DNA from: Aurifilum marmelostoma
Taxonomy: Eukaryota; Ascomycota; Sordariomycetes; Diaporthales; Cryphonectriaceae
DNA: 64,000 nt
Direction: 5' to 3'
NCBI GenBank assembly: GCA_027559495.1
Contig: JAMXSV010000011.1
Coordinates: 12,501-76,500 of the forward strand
This document shows positions 33,651 to 47,405 of this stretch, piece by piece. Each line of letters starts with the position of its first letter. The stretch's first letter is position 1. Position numbers and translations under genes: made by a program. Under the pieces are notes generated by a model. It was given only the letters and a program-made list of their open reading frames with translations. It was not told the DNA's origin and did no database searches.

Positions 33651-34697
33651 ATCGGATGAATGGCTGCCCTGAGTGCAGCTGTAGTCGGCTGCGATGAGGA
33701 TGAAATGGGGAGTCTTGTATGATAGGCGGATGCCGATTGCTGCAGTTGACGGTAGTCAGGTGGAAAGAATCGCATTGAAAAATCCGAGTCGATCTTTCAG
33801 GACTTTTTAGTGGGGCTTTCCCTACGGGACGGGGAACCCCTGTGATCTGGTGCTGTGCCACAGCAAAAAGCTGAATCTGGTACCGTGTAGTCACGTCTCC
33901 ACAACAGGATCAATATCAGCCTTCATGAGAAGAGGGGTTAGTCTCCCCGCTTCGTCCAGATGTAGAACACAGGAAACATTGATTTATTGTTCGTAACAGC
34001 AGCAGACCATTGGCTATGGGGTGGCTGTTTGCGAGATGTGGCGGTCTCTGTTATAGTGTTTAATATTAGCGTTGACATGGTTGGGCGGTAACACCGTACA
34101 GAATTTCCATCACACAACGGCTGACAACCCACTAACAGGACGTCATACTGGGACCAACCGCTGCGGCGGGGCGGCTTCAGGCTCTGTCCCGACCTCCCGA
34201 GGCGCGAAGAGAGCGCGCGCGCCACACTATGCACTTCAGTACCTACGTACTGTTGACTGGTAGAGATATACTGCGGTACGTCTAAAAGGCCGCGCTCTCA
34301 TACTGTACTGAGGCACTGTGATTGCCCTCGGCTCATCTGATCTCACCAACCAAAACAAACATTCTGCAGGAACGAAGTGGTTTACTTTTTGCTTAGAATG
34401 TCCGGTAGCTACGGAGTGACTAGGCCAATCCAACCCAAATCGCGCCGATCCTGGAGCTGACATTCTCTCATCCTTTTTTTCTCCCTCTTCCCTCGCGTTT
34501 TGACTTCAGTCTACAAAACATCATCATAACCCCCCCCCCACCTGGGTTCTGCTCCCTGCGTCCATTCGTCCCTACCCACTCCGATCTCGATATCGGCATC
34601 GACATCGCTGTCCCGCGCGAGCAGCTCGTCTGTCTCTACCACTCCTTCACGTCCAGCCTCCTTACTTGAATGTCTCCATCATAGTTTGTCCGTTTCG
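33651..34697. promoter_or_regulatory. Divergent promoter between UTP6 and CWH43
   Basis: About 1 kb between head-to-head starts. The last 220 bp before CWH43 are C/T rich (34470-34690, including CCTTTTTTTCTCCCTC), a usual fungal core-promoter feature. No TATA box is obvious on either side, as for many housekeeping genes. Confidence 0.5.
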
Positions 34698-37600
34698 ATG
34701 GCCGCGTCAAAGTACAAGGACAAGGACGGCGGCGTCTTGTTGAGCTTCAACGGCGCCTGGGTCAGCTGGTTACACACCATCGTCGCGTACAGTAAGTTTC
34801 GCCGAAGAGTTCCGGCTCGCACGCCTCGATCGCTAACTGGCTGCCTCCCTCCGCCTCTAGCTGCCTTCCTCAGCGCCCTCGTCGTTGGCGTCTCACTTCA
34901 CTACCATAAGATCGTCCAGAACGAATGGTTCGGCTACCCACAAGAATGGTTCCCCTCCGTCTCTGCGACCATAGGCGACAGGTACCCCGAGCGATCATTC
35001 TTTCAACTCTTCATCGCCATAACGTCAGGCCCTAGATTCGCCCTTGTCGCGTTCTGGTATCTCCTGTCGCGTAAGCCAGGTACCAAGCTGCCTGCCTTCG
35101 TCGCATTCTGGGGTTTGTTCCGGACATTCACATGCGGAGGCTGGACATATGTCACCTCGACCGATGACCACGACTGGCACGATATCTTTATGATCTCCTA
35201 TCTGCTCGCCACCATCCCCTGGACCTTTGGCTGCATTGCTCTGAGCCCGCCCAACCCGCAGGCAATCAAGTACAGGAAATACGTGTCTGGCGCCTTCTAC
35301 GGCAGCATCATCCCTCTCATCTACTTCTTCATACAGCACAAAGTCCACCGTGTTCCCGGAGGTGAGTTTCCCCCCAGAAAGCAAGGGAGAGGGAATTCCA
35401 ATCCTCAGCCTCGACGGGCTAAGAGGTGCTAATGAGACCCCATCCCTAGCTTACACCACGTACGCCTTCTTCGAGTGGTCCCTCGTCCTTCTCGATGTCG
35501 CTTTTGACGCCGTCACTGCCCTTGATTTTGACTCTTTTGAGGTGGTCATCAGGGATGTAAAGGGCATCAGCAAGGGGTATGTTAAATGGCTTCCAAAGTA
35601 GACCCTCCACGGAGTAAGGAACAAAAGCAGAAAGAGAACAAAAAATGAACCTTGTCAATTCGGGCACATGTGTACGGACAAGACAAGCGAGGATAGAAGC
35701 GAAAAAGAACAAACAGTCTACCTGATGATCTCGGTTCTAAGAGTGTCTCGTCATCTAGTGCCAATTACTCTTCCGTCTCTTCCGCCGAACTTGAGAAAGA
35801 GTAAGGCGACCGGCCAGACACTTCGCAGGCGGCCATGTCATAGGCTGACTGTTTAGCAGGAAGGAGAAAGCGACGGCAGGCGTTTTCGGACGACCCTTTG
35901 GCACAAACGAGGCCATCGATATCGTCGCTGACATCTACCATGGCGTGAGTTGGGCGCATTCCAGTTCCGCGAGATCCACCCGGATTCCCCACTGACATCC
36001 CACAGTACGTCTTCTGGTCCATCCTCACCAGTCTGGGCGTGTTGGTCTGGTGTAAGTTCCGCTACCCGCTCTCCACGTAGGAGGCACAGATCAGAGCCGC
36101 TGACCTGCTACCGCTACAGTCTTCCCACTATGGTACATGGGTATTTCAGGGTTCGAGGCTGCCATCATGGGCACCATTTCACCCTTGCTCCTGGGTATCC
36201 CGTCATTAAGGACACTGATCATACGGAATCTGCGGACAGTGCACCTACTGTCACTTTCCGGTCTGCTCGCCTTCCTCATTACTGACCCTGTCGCTCGTCT
36301 TGGTACCGTCACTTTCGCCGTCACCATGCAGTGTCTAGGCTGGTCGGCCACTTTCTACTCCGAATCTGTCCACGAAGGGCGACTCGAGTCTAGGATCCTC
36401 GCATTCCTAGTGGGTCTGCTTATGTCCGCCGTCGTCAAGTTCATGTGGTGGACCAATAATCCGATATGGCCGGTCATGCATGCTGCTAACGGAGGCTGGA
36501 ATTTCACCGGCCTTGCACTGGCCATTCCCGCCGCTTTGAGGTTCACTCGCCGTGGAGCTCTCAACACCGGCAACGCCGAGTCGTTGAAGGACGGCTCTGT
36601 GCTTCTGGCCGCCTGTAGCATTGGTGGTCTGATGTTTGGCTTGCACTCCCTGCTTTCCGACACTAGCACCATGATCCTCTGGGTCTGGGACGGCTACCCC
36701 ATCCGGGGCCCGACCGCAAACACGTCAGCCTGGTACACTATTTTTGCCATGACGGGCGGGATACTCCTTGGGCTCTTCCGGCCTCAGCTTGTCAGCTCTT
36801 ATAGCTTCTACGGCATCGGCTGCGTGGGTGCTGCTGTCCTGACTTACTTCCACCATTGGTTCGGCTACTCGGGCGCGCTCACAGTAGCTACCTTTCTCAT
36901 GGCGGTCTCGTTTCCCATCATCAGCAATGCCGCCAAGAAGAGTCCCGCTCCGACGTTTGGAACGGGTTTCTTCATCTATAATATCATGCTGCTCTTCCAC
37001 GTCTGGGTCGTCGCTTACGCTTTTGTCCCCGGCGGCCCGCTTGTCCGTGAGCACACCGACTGGGTCATGATGACCACATGGCTGCTCATTGGAGCCGGAG
37101 TGCTCGATATTAACAACATCAAGAACAGTCGGCGCGCAGGGAAGCGGCCCGCCACAACCTCTGCTCCCAAGCCGCATAGGACCTATCACCTTGCCTCTCT
37201 TGGTGTGCTCAACCTGCTCTTCCTTGGCGCAGCATTCCTGCGCTTCCCAACCAACGACTATAAATCCTACCACCCCGACGAGAACCTCATCACGGCGGGG
37301 ATCTGGACAATTCACTTCTCACTGGACAACGACATGTGGTCCTCCGAAATACGAATGCGCGACCTCATCAAGGAGATGGAGTTGGACGTCGTCGGTCTGC
37401 TGGAGAGTGACAATCAGCGCATTATTATGGGCAATCGCGACACTACCCAATATCTTGCCGAAGACCTCGGTATGTACGTTGACTACGGCCCTGGCCCGAA
37501 CAAGCACACTTGGGGCTCTGCGCTCCTCTCCAAATTCCCAATCGTCAACTCGACGCACCACCTCCTGCCTAGCCCTGTGGGCGAACTTGCGCCCGCTATT

Positions 37601-38131
37601 CATGCGACCATAGAGGCGTACGGTCAGCTGGTCGACGTGTTCGTGTTCCACTCCGGCCAGGAAGAAGACCCTGAAGACAGGCGGCTGCAGACGGAATATT
37701 TGTCTAACCTAATGGGGACCGTGACGAACCGACCTGCAATCCTGCTTTCATACCTTGTGACGAAGCCCGGCGAGGGAAATTACAAGACATATGTCTCAGA
37801 CATCTCAGGCATGCATGACATCGACCCAACAGACTGGGACAGATGGTGTGAATACATCTTATACAAGGGACTCAAGCGCGTTGGCTACGCGCGTGTGAGC
37901 CGCAGTACCATCACCGATACTGAACTTCAGGTCGGCAAATTTGTGGTGCCACGCTCGGAGGAGGAACTGGTGAGGGTGCAACAACAGGACGAAGACGTGC
38001 GGGATAAGAGGGTCAAGGAGGCCGAGGTGCCCGAAGGTGCGAGGTTTCCGGCCCTTTTCAGGGGCGAGGGTGTAAGAGGCCACCGATACCATGTTTTCAA
38101 TGGGCCGAGATATTATGGCGACCAGGCGTAG
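34698..38131 (+). CDS. CWH43: Cwh43, GPI-anchor lipid remodelling protein
   Basis: Six exons: 34698-34791, 34861-35361, 35450-35576, 35860-35944, 36006-36051, 36120-38131; 954 aa, about the size of yeast Cwh43. The N-terminal half has the Frag1/DRAM/Sfk1-type (PGAP2-like) membrane domain, then further helices through about residue 640, and a C-terminal endonuclease/exonuclease/phosphatase-like domain (VVGLLESD.., MYVDYGPGPNKHTWGSALLSKFPI). Cwh43 swaps diacylglycerol for ceramide on GPI anchors in the endoplasmic reticulum and affects cell-wall integrity. All six exons are needed for full length; splice phases close at every joint. Confidence 0.95.
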
Positions 38132-39071
38132 CAGGAGAAGTACGCTATCAACGGAGTAAGATAATTGTTTGAGGAGAGAATGGCAAGACCTCCGGATTGT
38201 TTTCTATTTATACATGTCGAGATGCCTTACGTATAATGACTTTTTCTGCAGAGGAAAGAGATCTGGTAGTTGAAATAATGATCTCCCGCCTTTGTGCTTT
38301 GTGGCACACAATCAATATCTGCAGCCCTTAAATGTCTCGATATGAGTTTGTGTGGGTTTAGAGCACCTTCGTAGATACAGCTGAAATCCCATGGTCAAGT
38401 ACGTCCTTACATTAAATCATGAATAGCTTTGGGCGTCCCTTTCTCTCAAGGACTTGTATGCTGCATAGCTTGTTACTGTTCATACTGTGCTCTGTTGAGC
38501 CTTCCATGGCGGCCACGATGATGTAATTAGCGAATATGCTTTCCTTTTGGTCACCTACCTTCCTCTTCATGAACGACTACATTGGTGGGGGTCATTGTTC
38601 ATGCCTTGCTCTAGTATTCAAGTTCTGACTTGTGTTCCTCTGACTTTCAGAAGGAAGTAGTGAATGGTATTTGTTATGTTCTGCCCTGAGGGCCACCTAC
38701 ATTGTGATTCACTCAGTATATATTCAACAGGCAACTATATAAAAGCACCAGTTCTGTGGCTTTACGAATGCACTCTGGTTACTATGCTTATTCTCTTCAA
38801 AGAAAACCTCACCAGCACTTCGAGAAATACAGCACGCCTTCCGATTTCCTACTCGACCAAATAGGACAGTCTTCATTGCTTTCTGATCCCCTAAATCTAG
38901 CGAAGGAAGTAAGAATTCATTTTCAAGTCTCCTTGAGCTCTTTCTATTTGAGTACTCGGATCATTGGCTAAAGATCTTGCGCGTAGTATACCAATTCCTC
39001 GAAGCTAGCTTCATCAGCGAAACGAAGCGGGAACATCATTGTCCATCATTAACATCACCACCACAGTCAAC
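38132..39071 (+). promoter_or_regulatory. Intergenic with TATA box
   Basis: No gene recognised between CWH43 and the small Cys-rich ORF. A clear TATATAAAAG at 38735-38744 suggests a transcription start near 38770, about 300 bp before that ORF. Confidence 0.4.
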
Positions 39072-39215
39072 ATGGGATGGCAATGTTGCTGGCCGTCCTG
39101 CGGGAACGCCCTGCCCGACAACGTCAAGGAGTGCAAGGGCCAAGGCACTAACAACACTCATCCTGCACACAAGCGGTGTTCGAGTTGCAGTACTACCAAG
39201 CCGAAGGAGACTTGA
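39072..39215 (+). CDS. Small Cys-rich protein (47 aa), zinc-binding-like
   Basis: A 47-residue frame beginning MGWQCCWPSCGNALPDN with six cysteines (5, 6, 10, 21, 36, 39) and two histidines (30, 33) spaced CC-x3-C-x10-C-x8-H-x2-H-x2-C-x2-C. The density and pairing of Cys/His are those of a tiny zinc-ribbon-like or disulfide protein. No signal peptide, so cytosolic zinc binding is more likely. An upstream TATA box supports transcription. Function unknown; too short for certainty. Confidence 0.5.
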   Translation: MGWQCCWPSCGNALPDNVKECKGQGTNNTHPAHKRCSSCSTTKPKET

Positions 39216-41078
39216 CGAGGTTGTGCCCAGAACTTATCATATTGTTGTGTAGAGAGTTATGATATCAGCCCAGCATGGATGGAAGTATTCTCGTGGTAAA
39301 CTCATAAAGTGGTCACTTGGGCATTCGTTAGTTCTCTCTCTTCTTTTTGGTTTTGGTCATGATCTGGCGCAACAATAAAAAGCTCAGTTTTGCGCATAAT
39401 CCTTTCACATCATTACCTGAATCGTGACTCGTAAATAAACCAAATCGATACGCGCGACTAATGCACAGGAAAGAAAATTGCACAATCCTCCCAAGAGAAT
39501 ATAAAGCTATGACGTCTGGCTGCCATCATTCCACTTTGCAGATACGTATTGTTATCTGATAAGTCGTGTGGCAAGCAGTCAGTCTGTCCGTATAACGCAT
39601 AGACATGCTGATAGGACACAGCAGCCTCTTCCGAGTACACGACCTGCTCATCAACAAAGGACGCAGCTCTCGTATCCTTCCTAAGCAGATCCGACTGCCG
39701 CACAGTCCTCAAGGTGATTACGAGCTGGCTTTACGAGGCACAGCCTGGACCTTGGGTCTTCACAAGATGAGATTGACGCCGAGGCTGTTGTAAGATCACT
39801 ACAGCAGATACAGGGAGGGAAGACTAATTGTAAAGCAAGCGTTGGCAAGGCTAGGAGCAAAGCTGACCTAGTACCGTCAACGTTGTCACGATACACCAGC
39901 TTTGTTGACACTGCTTGAGAGGCAAAGGCAACAACTGGCAACATATACCAGTTGAATCAGCAGCTATTGCGAAGCCAGCTCTCCTAGTGACAGAGTAAGC
40001 AGCAGCAGGTGCAATGGATGCACCAATGGCATCGGCGGATCAGTATCAAACCAGCAGCAGCAATGTCAGAGACATTCGCAGTGGCAGCCGCCTCCTAATT
40101 TGCAATCAGCCGAGCTTACAACCTCGCGATGAGCAACTCGTCGAAACAGCGGTAGCTATGTCGCTGGTGCTTCTCAATGCCCCGAGGTCATCTCAGATGC
40201 AGACGTCAGACCATCTGCCATTATCTTCGATATTTCATAGGGATGAACATCCTGATAGGAACCTCTCGAGCCTCCCTGCGCGGGCTTTCTGTTAGCTACA
40301 GTACTCATCTAGCAATGAATAGCATACTGGCTGACTGATTCGACAAGATGATGGTGAAGCACTGCTTGGGAAGGTTATAACACGTGAGGGGGAAAAACAT
40401 AGCTACCACCCCAAAGGTATGTCGATATAGTATTAGGAACCCCGTCCAGCTTCCTCAGCCCGCAGCAAGCGCTGTCGCCGGTGTCAGGGTGGCCAGCTCA
40501 TCTCGTGCAGGAACTGATAACTCGAAACCCGCAACGAATGGGAAACTTTTCACAAAAGAGATAAGCGGGAAGACAATACTTAGCCGTTCGTTTCCAATCA
40601 CTCCTTCCTTACCCGAAGAGGAATGCCACCCTGTACGTCGGAATTGGCTTTGGCGCGGGGGCCACTACGGCAGGGTCCCCATGGGGACAGTGCTTCTAGG
40701 AAGGCCGAGCGAGGCGGGCGGGTCAGAACCCTGGCGATGATCGGTAATCAAATTGTCTGCAGTGGGCTACAGTAATAAGTACTTACGGTGAGACACAATG
40801 GTGGCTGGCTTGTGCTTGTGCCTCTTGTCCCGCGTCCAACCGAGCCGCTCTCAACTTCTTGTTAGTCAAGAGCACAAATGTCCAGCAAAGCATAAGGGGA
40901 ATGGCACCCCCGAAGCCACGACTTGCTGTGATGATGTCGTCTTCTTTCTCCCTCCCGGGCTTTATTGGCTCGGCTTTCAATGAGTCTGATATCTTGCTAT
41001 CGACCACCACCACCACCTCTGTAAGGATTTCCATCAGAACAATTTCCGGAAACTGAAGAACCGGACAGGCACTTCATC
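39216..41078. other. Intergenic, 1.9 kb, no gene recognised
   Basis: Scattered frames under 120 codons without domains. Includes the promoter of the P450 gene at its right end. Confidence 0.5.
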
Positions 41079-42892
41079 ATGGCTGATATCGACTTTTTAC
41101 GGATCTCTGTCCTCTCATGGCTGGGCCTATTTGTGTGTGCCGGCGTCCTCTATGTAAGTCTGCTTCCTCGATATCTGAGATTGGGGGATTCAAGACTAAT
41201 GATGTTTGCTTTGTCCTTTTTTCTATGACATAGTTCGCCGCTGTGGTCGTGTATCGGCTTTTCCTACACCCACTGTCTTCCCATCCAGGCCCCATTCTCG
41301 CAAGGATCACAGACCTTCACCAGCTGTGGCACTCGTATCGAGGTGACCGGCACCTTGAGCTCTGGCGCCTGCACCAGCGGTATGGTCCCGTGGTTCGTTT
41401 TGGCCCCAACAGCCTGTCCTTCAACACCTCGTCATCACTCAGAGAGGTTTACGGCTTCAAGGCCAACGTGCGCAAGGCGCAATTCTACGATGCCTTTGTC
41501 CACCCGGCACCCAACACGCACAACTGCCGCGATAGGCAGCTACACGCGCGCAAGAGGCGGGTTATGGCGCATGCCTTCAGCGACGGCGCGATAAAGGAGA
41601 TGGAGAGGTACATACTGGCCAACATCAGGACCTTTTGCGAGGGCATCGGTGCAGGGACGCGCGCGGGGGACAACAAGGGCTGGACGAGTCCCAAGTGCAT
41701 GAGTGACTGGTTCAGCTGGCTGAGCATGGATATCCTCGGCGACCTGTGCTTTGGCAAGGCGTTCCACATGCTTGAGAAGGAAGACAACCGCTTCGCGATC
41801 GATCTGGTCAGCACCGCAGCGCATAGACACCTAATTGTAAGTTGAGCATCCTCTTCTTTCTTCTTATTCCTCCACTCCAAGGCCTCTCTTGTATCATAGT
41901 CGTCGTCGTCGCCGTCGCCGAGATCCCCAGCAGGACTAACTATATGTGGTCGTGTCCAGTGTGGAACCATGCCTATTCTCAACACCCTCTCTCTAGACAG
42001 GCTCCTCTTTCCCAACATCGCAGCCGGGCGTGCGCGGTACATGGCTTATAGCCGCGCACAGCTGACGGAGCGCACAAAGCTGGGCGACGAGACGGACCGG
42101 CGCGACTTCTTCTACCACCTGCTCAAGGCCCGCGACCCGGAGACGGGGCTCGGTTTCTCGATGCCGGAGCTGTGGGGCGAGTCGAACTTGCTCATCATCG
42201 CGGGCAGCGACACCACATCAACGGCGCTGGCGGCGACGCTCTTCTACCTCGTGCGCACCCCGGACGCGCTGCACAAGGTGGTAGCAGAGATCAGGTACAA
42301 GTTCACCGACGTGGAGGAGATTAGGCAGGGGGCGGCGCTCAACAGCTGCACGTACCTGCGCGCCTGTATCGATGAGGCGATGCGCATGTCACCCTCGGTG
42401 GGTGGCATTGTCCCACGTGAGGTTATGACCGGCGGGATGGCCATCGACGGCGTGCAAGTGCCCGAGGGGACGGTCGTGGGTGTCCCCCACTACGCGATCC
42501 ACCACAATCCGGACTACTTTCCTGAGCCCTTCAGGTACGTACCGGAGAGATGGATTGTTGGATCCAATCTGCCATCTTCGACCACATCAGGAGACAGGAT
42601 CGTAGGCGAGACGGACGTGGCCGCTGCACAGGGAGGATTCTGCCCGTTCAGCATCGGGCCCAGGGGATGCATCGGCAAGGGACTCGCGTATGTCGAGATG
42701 ACAACGACGCTGGCCCGCATGCTGTGGCTGTACGATGTGAGACAGGCAGAGGGTCTATGGGATCCGGCTGAGGGTGGTAAGAGTGATGCTGAATGGGGAC
42801 GGGACAGGAGGGAAGAGATGCAGCTTGTGGATACCTTCACGAGCTGGAAGGAGGGCGTGATGATCGATTTCAGGAAGAGGAAAGATATCTGA
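41079..42892 (+). CDS. Cytochrome P450 monooxygenase
   Basis: Three exons, 41079-41153, 41234-41836, 41960-42892; 536 aa. N-terminal membrane anchor (about 10-35: LSWLGLFVCAGVLYFAAVVVY) then the Pro-hinge HPLSSHPGP. I-helix oxygen-binding AGSDTT at 307-312, ExxR (EAMR, 365-368) and the haem loop FSIGPRGCIG with Cys463. ER-bound, uses NADPH-P450 reductase. CYP family cannot be assigned by eye; the layout resembles ascomycete CYP families of secondary metabolism or xenobiotic oxidation. Intact. Confidence 0.92.
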
Positions 42893-44148
42893 GGCGGGTC
42901 GGCTGTACAGGCTTAGCCTGTCAAGCAGAGCGGGGCAATTGGGAAGTGTGGCAAGACTTGAGGCAGGATCACTATCTCTGACAAAAGAATGCGACATTAC
43001 ACAGCTTTCGACGATGATGCTGATTTTGTTGTTGAGGGAAACTGCTCGAATGCAAGCCAAGAGTGAGGAAGAGTACTCCGTACATAGGAGATAGTATAGC
43101 CGTATCCTTTTTTTCTTTCTCTTTTTTTTTTTTTTTTTTTTTTTTGGGTATTGATATGACTCCTGCGAAGTGATCACGTTGCGCTCCAGTCGGATTGACT
43201 CTTATGCTCAGCATAGCAGTGTCTCTTCGTATGCACACGTATCTCGAGGTTCGCAGCGGGGAGGGAAATCAATGCCGAGGATATCCACCATGCGCATCAC
43301 GAGGACAGCCATATGCAGGATCCCGGTTCGTCACTAGTACTTAAGTGGGTTAGTCTTCACACCATGGAGACTGTGGGGAATCCCTGACATCAAGAGAGGT
43401 ACCGTGCGTACCTACTGCCATAGTAGTACCACAGTACATGGTATACTCTATGTATATTTCCTGAGCACGACGACGACTATGACGATTACGGGTCACTTGC
43501 CCCACAACATTTGGCACGGCTCTCTTGGACCTTGCAGCCCTTGTATTGGAGTCTCAAGCTCTGAGTAGAATATAGGCTGAAAAAAAAAACCATTTCCTGA
43601 ATATATAACCCCAGAATTATTGGCTCGGGGATGCTGGAGCCGGCGGGTATACACACTCCCTTTCTGCATGCCCAGCTCCCAGCCCTCGCCTCGCCTCCAC
43701 CAAAGCCGGTTCCCACTCTGCGTCGTGACATCCTGGAAGACCTCTTGAAGCGCATGCAGCTCATTGCAGGAAGAATATTGTCAAGATGGATCGAGTGCCG
43801 GCGATGTGCCGATCAGCTCGGTCCAGTCCGACCCTTGTCGACCAGTCACAGCCACATTCATGTCCGTGGGTAGCATCGAGCCACGAGGGGCTGCTTGCGA
43901 ATGACGATGATTTTCTTTCACAAGAACCATTGGGCTCCATAGCGAAGGCGATTGGATCATGGCTGGAATGTGACTACAAATAGACCCCATACCTATTTGG
44001 CGGTCTTAAGAAGAGGCGAAGACCCGCTTGCAGGTCGATACTCTCAACTCCTGCAAGGCAACTTCAAGCCTGTCTCATCTCTACTACCTAGCCTTGCTCC
44101 TCGTACTGGACGTTCGAACCTGATCTCTCAGGGGCTGGTATATACATC
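42893..44148. other. Intergenic with long T-run
   Basis: No gene. Poly-T rich tract at about 43108-43146 just after the P450 3' end. TATA-like TATATAC (44139-44145) lies immediately before the GH5 start codon, too near to act as its TATA box. Confidence 0.45.
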
Positions 44149-45578
44149 ATGAAAACCACCATCAGCCTGACCAGCCTTCTCGGCTTGGCCTCGGCCGCAT
44201 CCTGGCCTAATGGCCCCTTCACCACATCTGGTGCCACCATCCTCGACGCCTCCGGCAATCCTGTCAAGTATGCCGGCGCGAACTGGCCCGGAGCAGCAGA
44301 TGTCATGATCCCAGAGGGGTTACAATACCAGTCTGTAGCCAGCATCGTTGCGATGCTCAAGGAAGCCGGCATGAACGTCATCCGCCTGACGTACGCGATC
44401 GAGCTCATTGACCAGATCTACGAGAACGGCGGCGTTGATGTGCCCATCTCGACAGCCTTCGTCGAGGCGCTGGGTGAGGCAAACGGCACAGCCGTGTATG
44501 AGGAGGTGCTGGCGGCCAACCCTTCATTTTCGGCGAATATTACCCGCCTGGAGGTACGTCATCGTAAACAAATTTCTTCGAGCAATCGGAATCAGGTGCA
44601 GCGAACGAAGAGAAAACATTGCTTCTGGATACAGGGCGCCAGTGGCTAATACGGGTCAACCTCACATAGATATTCGACGCCATTGCCGAGGAGTGTGCAG
44701 CCAACGAGATCTATGTCCACCTCGATAATCACATTTCGAAGGGCGAGTGGTGCTGCAGCGAGACCGATGGCAATGCCTGGTGGGGGGACACGTACTTCTC
44801 TATTGCAAACTGGACGCGCGGCATTGCATATATGGCTGACCACGTACGCACTCTCACCTGCCTCTCGTTCTCATGGCGCTTGACGTCTTGATTGACTGAC
44901 AATCCTTATCTTTTCCGTGCTCAGGGAAAATCTTGGACCGCTCTCACCTCCATGTCCCTCCGCAACGAGCCGCGTGAGCCTACCGACAACACCACCCTGG
45001 ATGACGAGACCTACAATTGGGAGTACTGGTATACCTATGCGAAGGAGGGCGCGGCAGCCATCAACGACGCAAATCCGGACCCCCTCATCTTTCTCTCAGG
45101 TCTGGACTACGACACCTATCTCACACCCATCGTGGAGAAGACGGCTCTGACACCCGGCACCGGCACCTTCTCCTTCTCCGACTTCCCCGCGGACAAGATC
45201 GTCCTCGAGATCCACAACTACGACAATAGCGCCGCCGACTGCTCATCGCTCGAGGGCGCCCTCCTCACTGACGGCTTTGAGGCCATGAACACGAGCAACT
45301 CGGCGTACAACCACTTCCCCGTCGTGCTGACCGAGTGGGGCTTCCTCATGGACGACACCACCTGGGAGGAGCCCTACACCCAGTGCCTGGCCGAGTGGCT
45401 GCCCACCAACAGCGCTGGCTGGATGATTTGGGTCCTCTCCGGCAGCTATTATATTCGGAGCGGGACTCAGGATTATGATGAGACCTGGGGGCTTTTGACA
45501 CATGACTGGAGCGCCTGGCGCAACCCGACATACGTGAATGAGAGTTTCATTCCGATGGTGAGCGCGACGATCTCGTAA
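44149..45578 (+). CDS. Secreted glycoside hydrolase family 5 enzyme
   Basis: Three exons, 44149-44553, 44670-44843, 44925-45578; 410 aa. Signal peptide MKTTISLTSLLGLASA. The (beta/alpha)8 barrel shows GANWPGAADVM.., HLDNHISKGEWCC, the acid/base SLRNEP (Glu208) and the nucleophile LTEWGF (Glu330). Family GH5 acts on beta-glucans and related polysaccharides; the clade cannot be set by eye, cellulase and beta-1,3/1,6-glucanase being candidates. No carbohydrate-binding module. Asn-X-Ser/Thr sites are frequent, as expected for a secreted enzyme. Confidence 0.9.
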
Positions 45579-47405
45579 TAAAGAGAGAGGGGAAAGCTCA
45601 TCTGGGTATATATATATATATATATATAAAATAAGCAATATCGCAATCACAACCTGCGTTGTGTCAATGACTTTCCTTTGCTCTGAGCGCGGCCCAAAGA
45701 GCTCTCGAGTGCTCAAACTGATGCTGGATTGAGAGGCACGAGCTAGGTAGAGTAAGATTGACTATTTGCCGTTTAATGAACTGATAACGGTTGTTATAAC
45801 TACGGGAGTGAGCAGCTAGATATCAGCTTCAATACTCTAGGCCGTGACCTTCGCCTCGCGAATTGTCGTAACCTATAATTACTTACAAGTCTTCGTATAA
45901 TTAGTTATCTCGGGCTCGAGAAGAAAACGTCAGGAGCGGCAAGACGAAACATCTCATCTTGGATAATCTAGCCTTTGAAGAGCGAAAACAAGAACAGAAA
46001 TCATCAATAGCACATCAGACCAGAATTCTGCATGCTCTCACTTTATTTTCCCGACCGTGGTGTCTCAAACCATCCATGTAGTCCTTTATGATGGTGATAG
46101 CAGACAAGACGATTTCATCCGTAATTAATGCCTCATCAGGTCCTGGTTAGCATTGGTGATCCCAACATTCTCGGATAAGCGGACATTCTGGTGGAAGAAG
46201 TAAGACGTACCCAAGACCTCGTAGCCATTATTTGAGTGGCAGTGTAAAGATGCAGGTTATCAGGTTCGCTACCAATACGTCGAGCTTCTGCTGTGTTGTG
46301 ATGTGCCTGATGCCGTTCCACCACAAGCGTCAGTGACTTAGCCATAGTGCAAAAAAATCAATGTTTTTTGATTTTCACCTTCGCCGGCAATGTACCTGCT
46401 ATTAATTGCTGTTCTCCGGAACAGTGCGGGAGGCCAGGTAGACAGAGGCCACGCTTCAGAGCTGCACGTCTCAAAATTACCATGGTATGGTTCGATATTG
46501 CCATTGATACAAGGTTCCAACTCAGTCCTAGAGCCTTTCATGTGACCTAGTTGACCGGTCCTCACAATTTTAGGAAGGGGCAGTCACTCTAGCAATTCGT
46601 ACCCATTTGATGCTAATACGTTATGCCGAAGTCTTTCGAGATCACCACACGTCACGTAGTATCAATGCATTAATGCATTATTTGTTAGACGGCAATGATA
46701 AGTAAGCGTGGCCATGGATCCATATGACACAGTTCAAGACATGGTGTTCTACAACAATGTCTCTTCTCAGTCCTCAGAACCACCTGTTCGCAACTGTTAC
46801 CGATATCTGACTTAATTAATAAGACTGTCTTCAGCATGAATGGGCCAGAAAAAAGGGACTGGGATTTGCTATTATGCTTGGAAGTATTGATACATAATGT
46901 TTTTCATGGCCGTATTGATGGCTGAATCGGCATGTATCAGCCTGAACCAAGTTCTTTACTGCAGTCACTGAGCTTTGGACGTATAGAATGCTATTTAAGT
47001 ATATATGGATGTCAATAATGCCGGGCTGGGAGCCGATTCTCGCCTGGGATGGGTCCTAAGGTGTGATTCATTTGTCGAGCCAGAATCATGAAATTCATGA
47101 AAACTGGAAGACTGTGCATATCATTACTTTGGAACTTTATCTTGATTAAGATAATCATCCGCGATCGAAATACGACGTAATGACCCGCCGACTCCGCCCT
47201 GAACATACCCTATGACGCTCTTGTGCGGATGGGCGGAAGTAAGACGTGTAATGTATGTAAACAGTATGACTATTTCTAATATTTATATCGGATGGCAGAA
47301 GACGATCATAGCCTGCTCATGATTAGTGGCCTCCATTTGGGACATCCGCTTTTGTCAAACCAGATGTGAAGTATTGGATTCAGAACCTTTTACTGCACAC
47401 TAACA
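45579..47405. other. Intergenic, 1.8 kb, with TA microsatellite
   Basis: (TA)n at about 45608-45627 directly after the GH5 stop. The rest is AT-rich without gene signals. Promoter of the tannase gene is at the right end. Confidence 0.5.
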
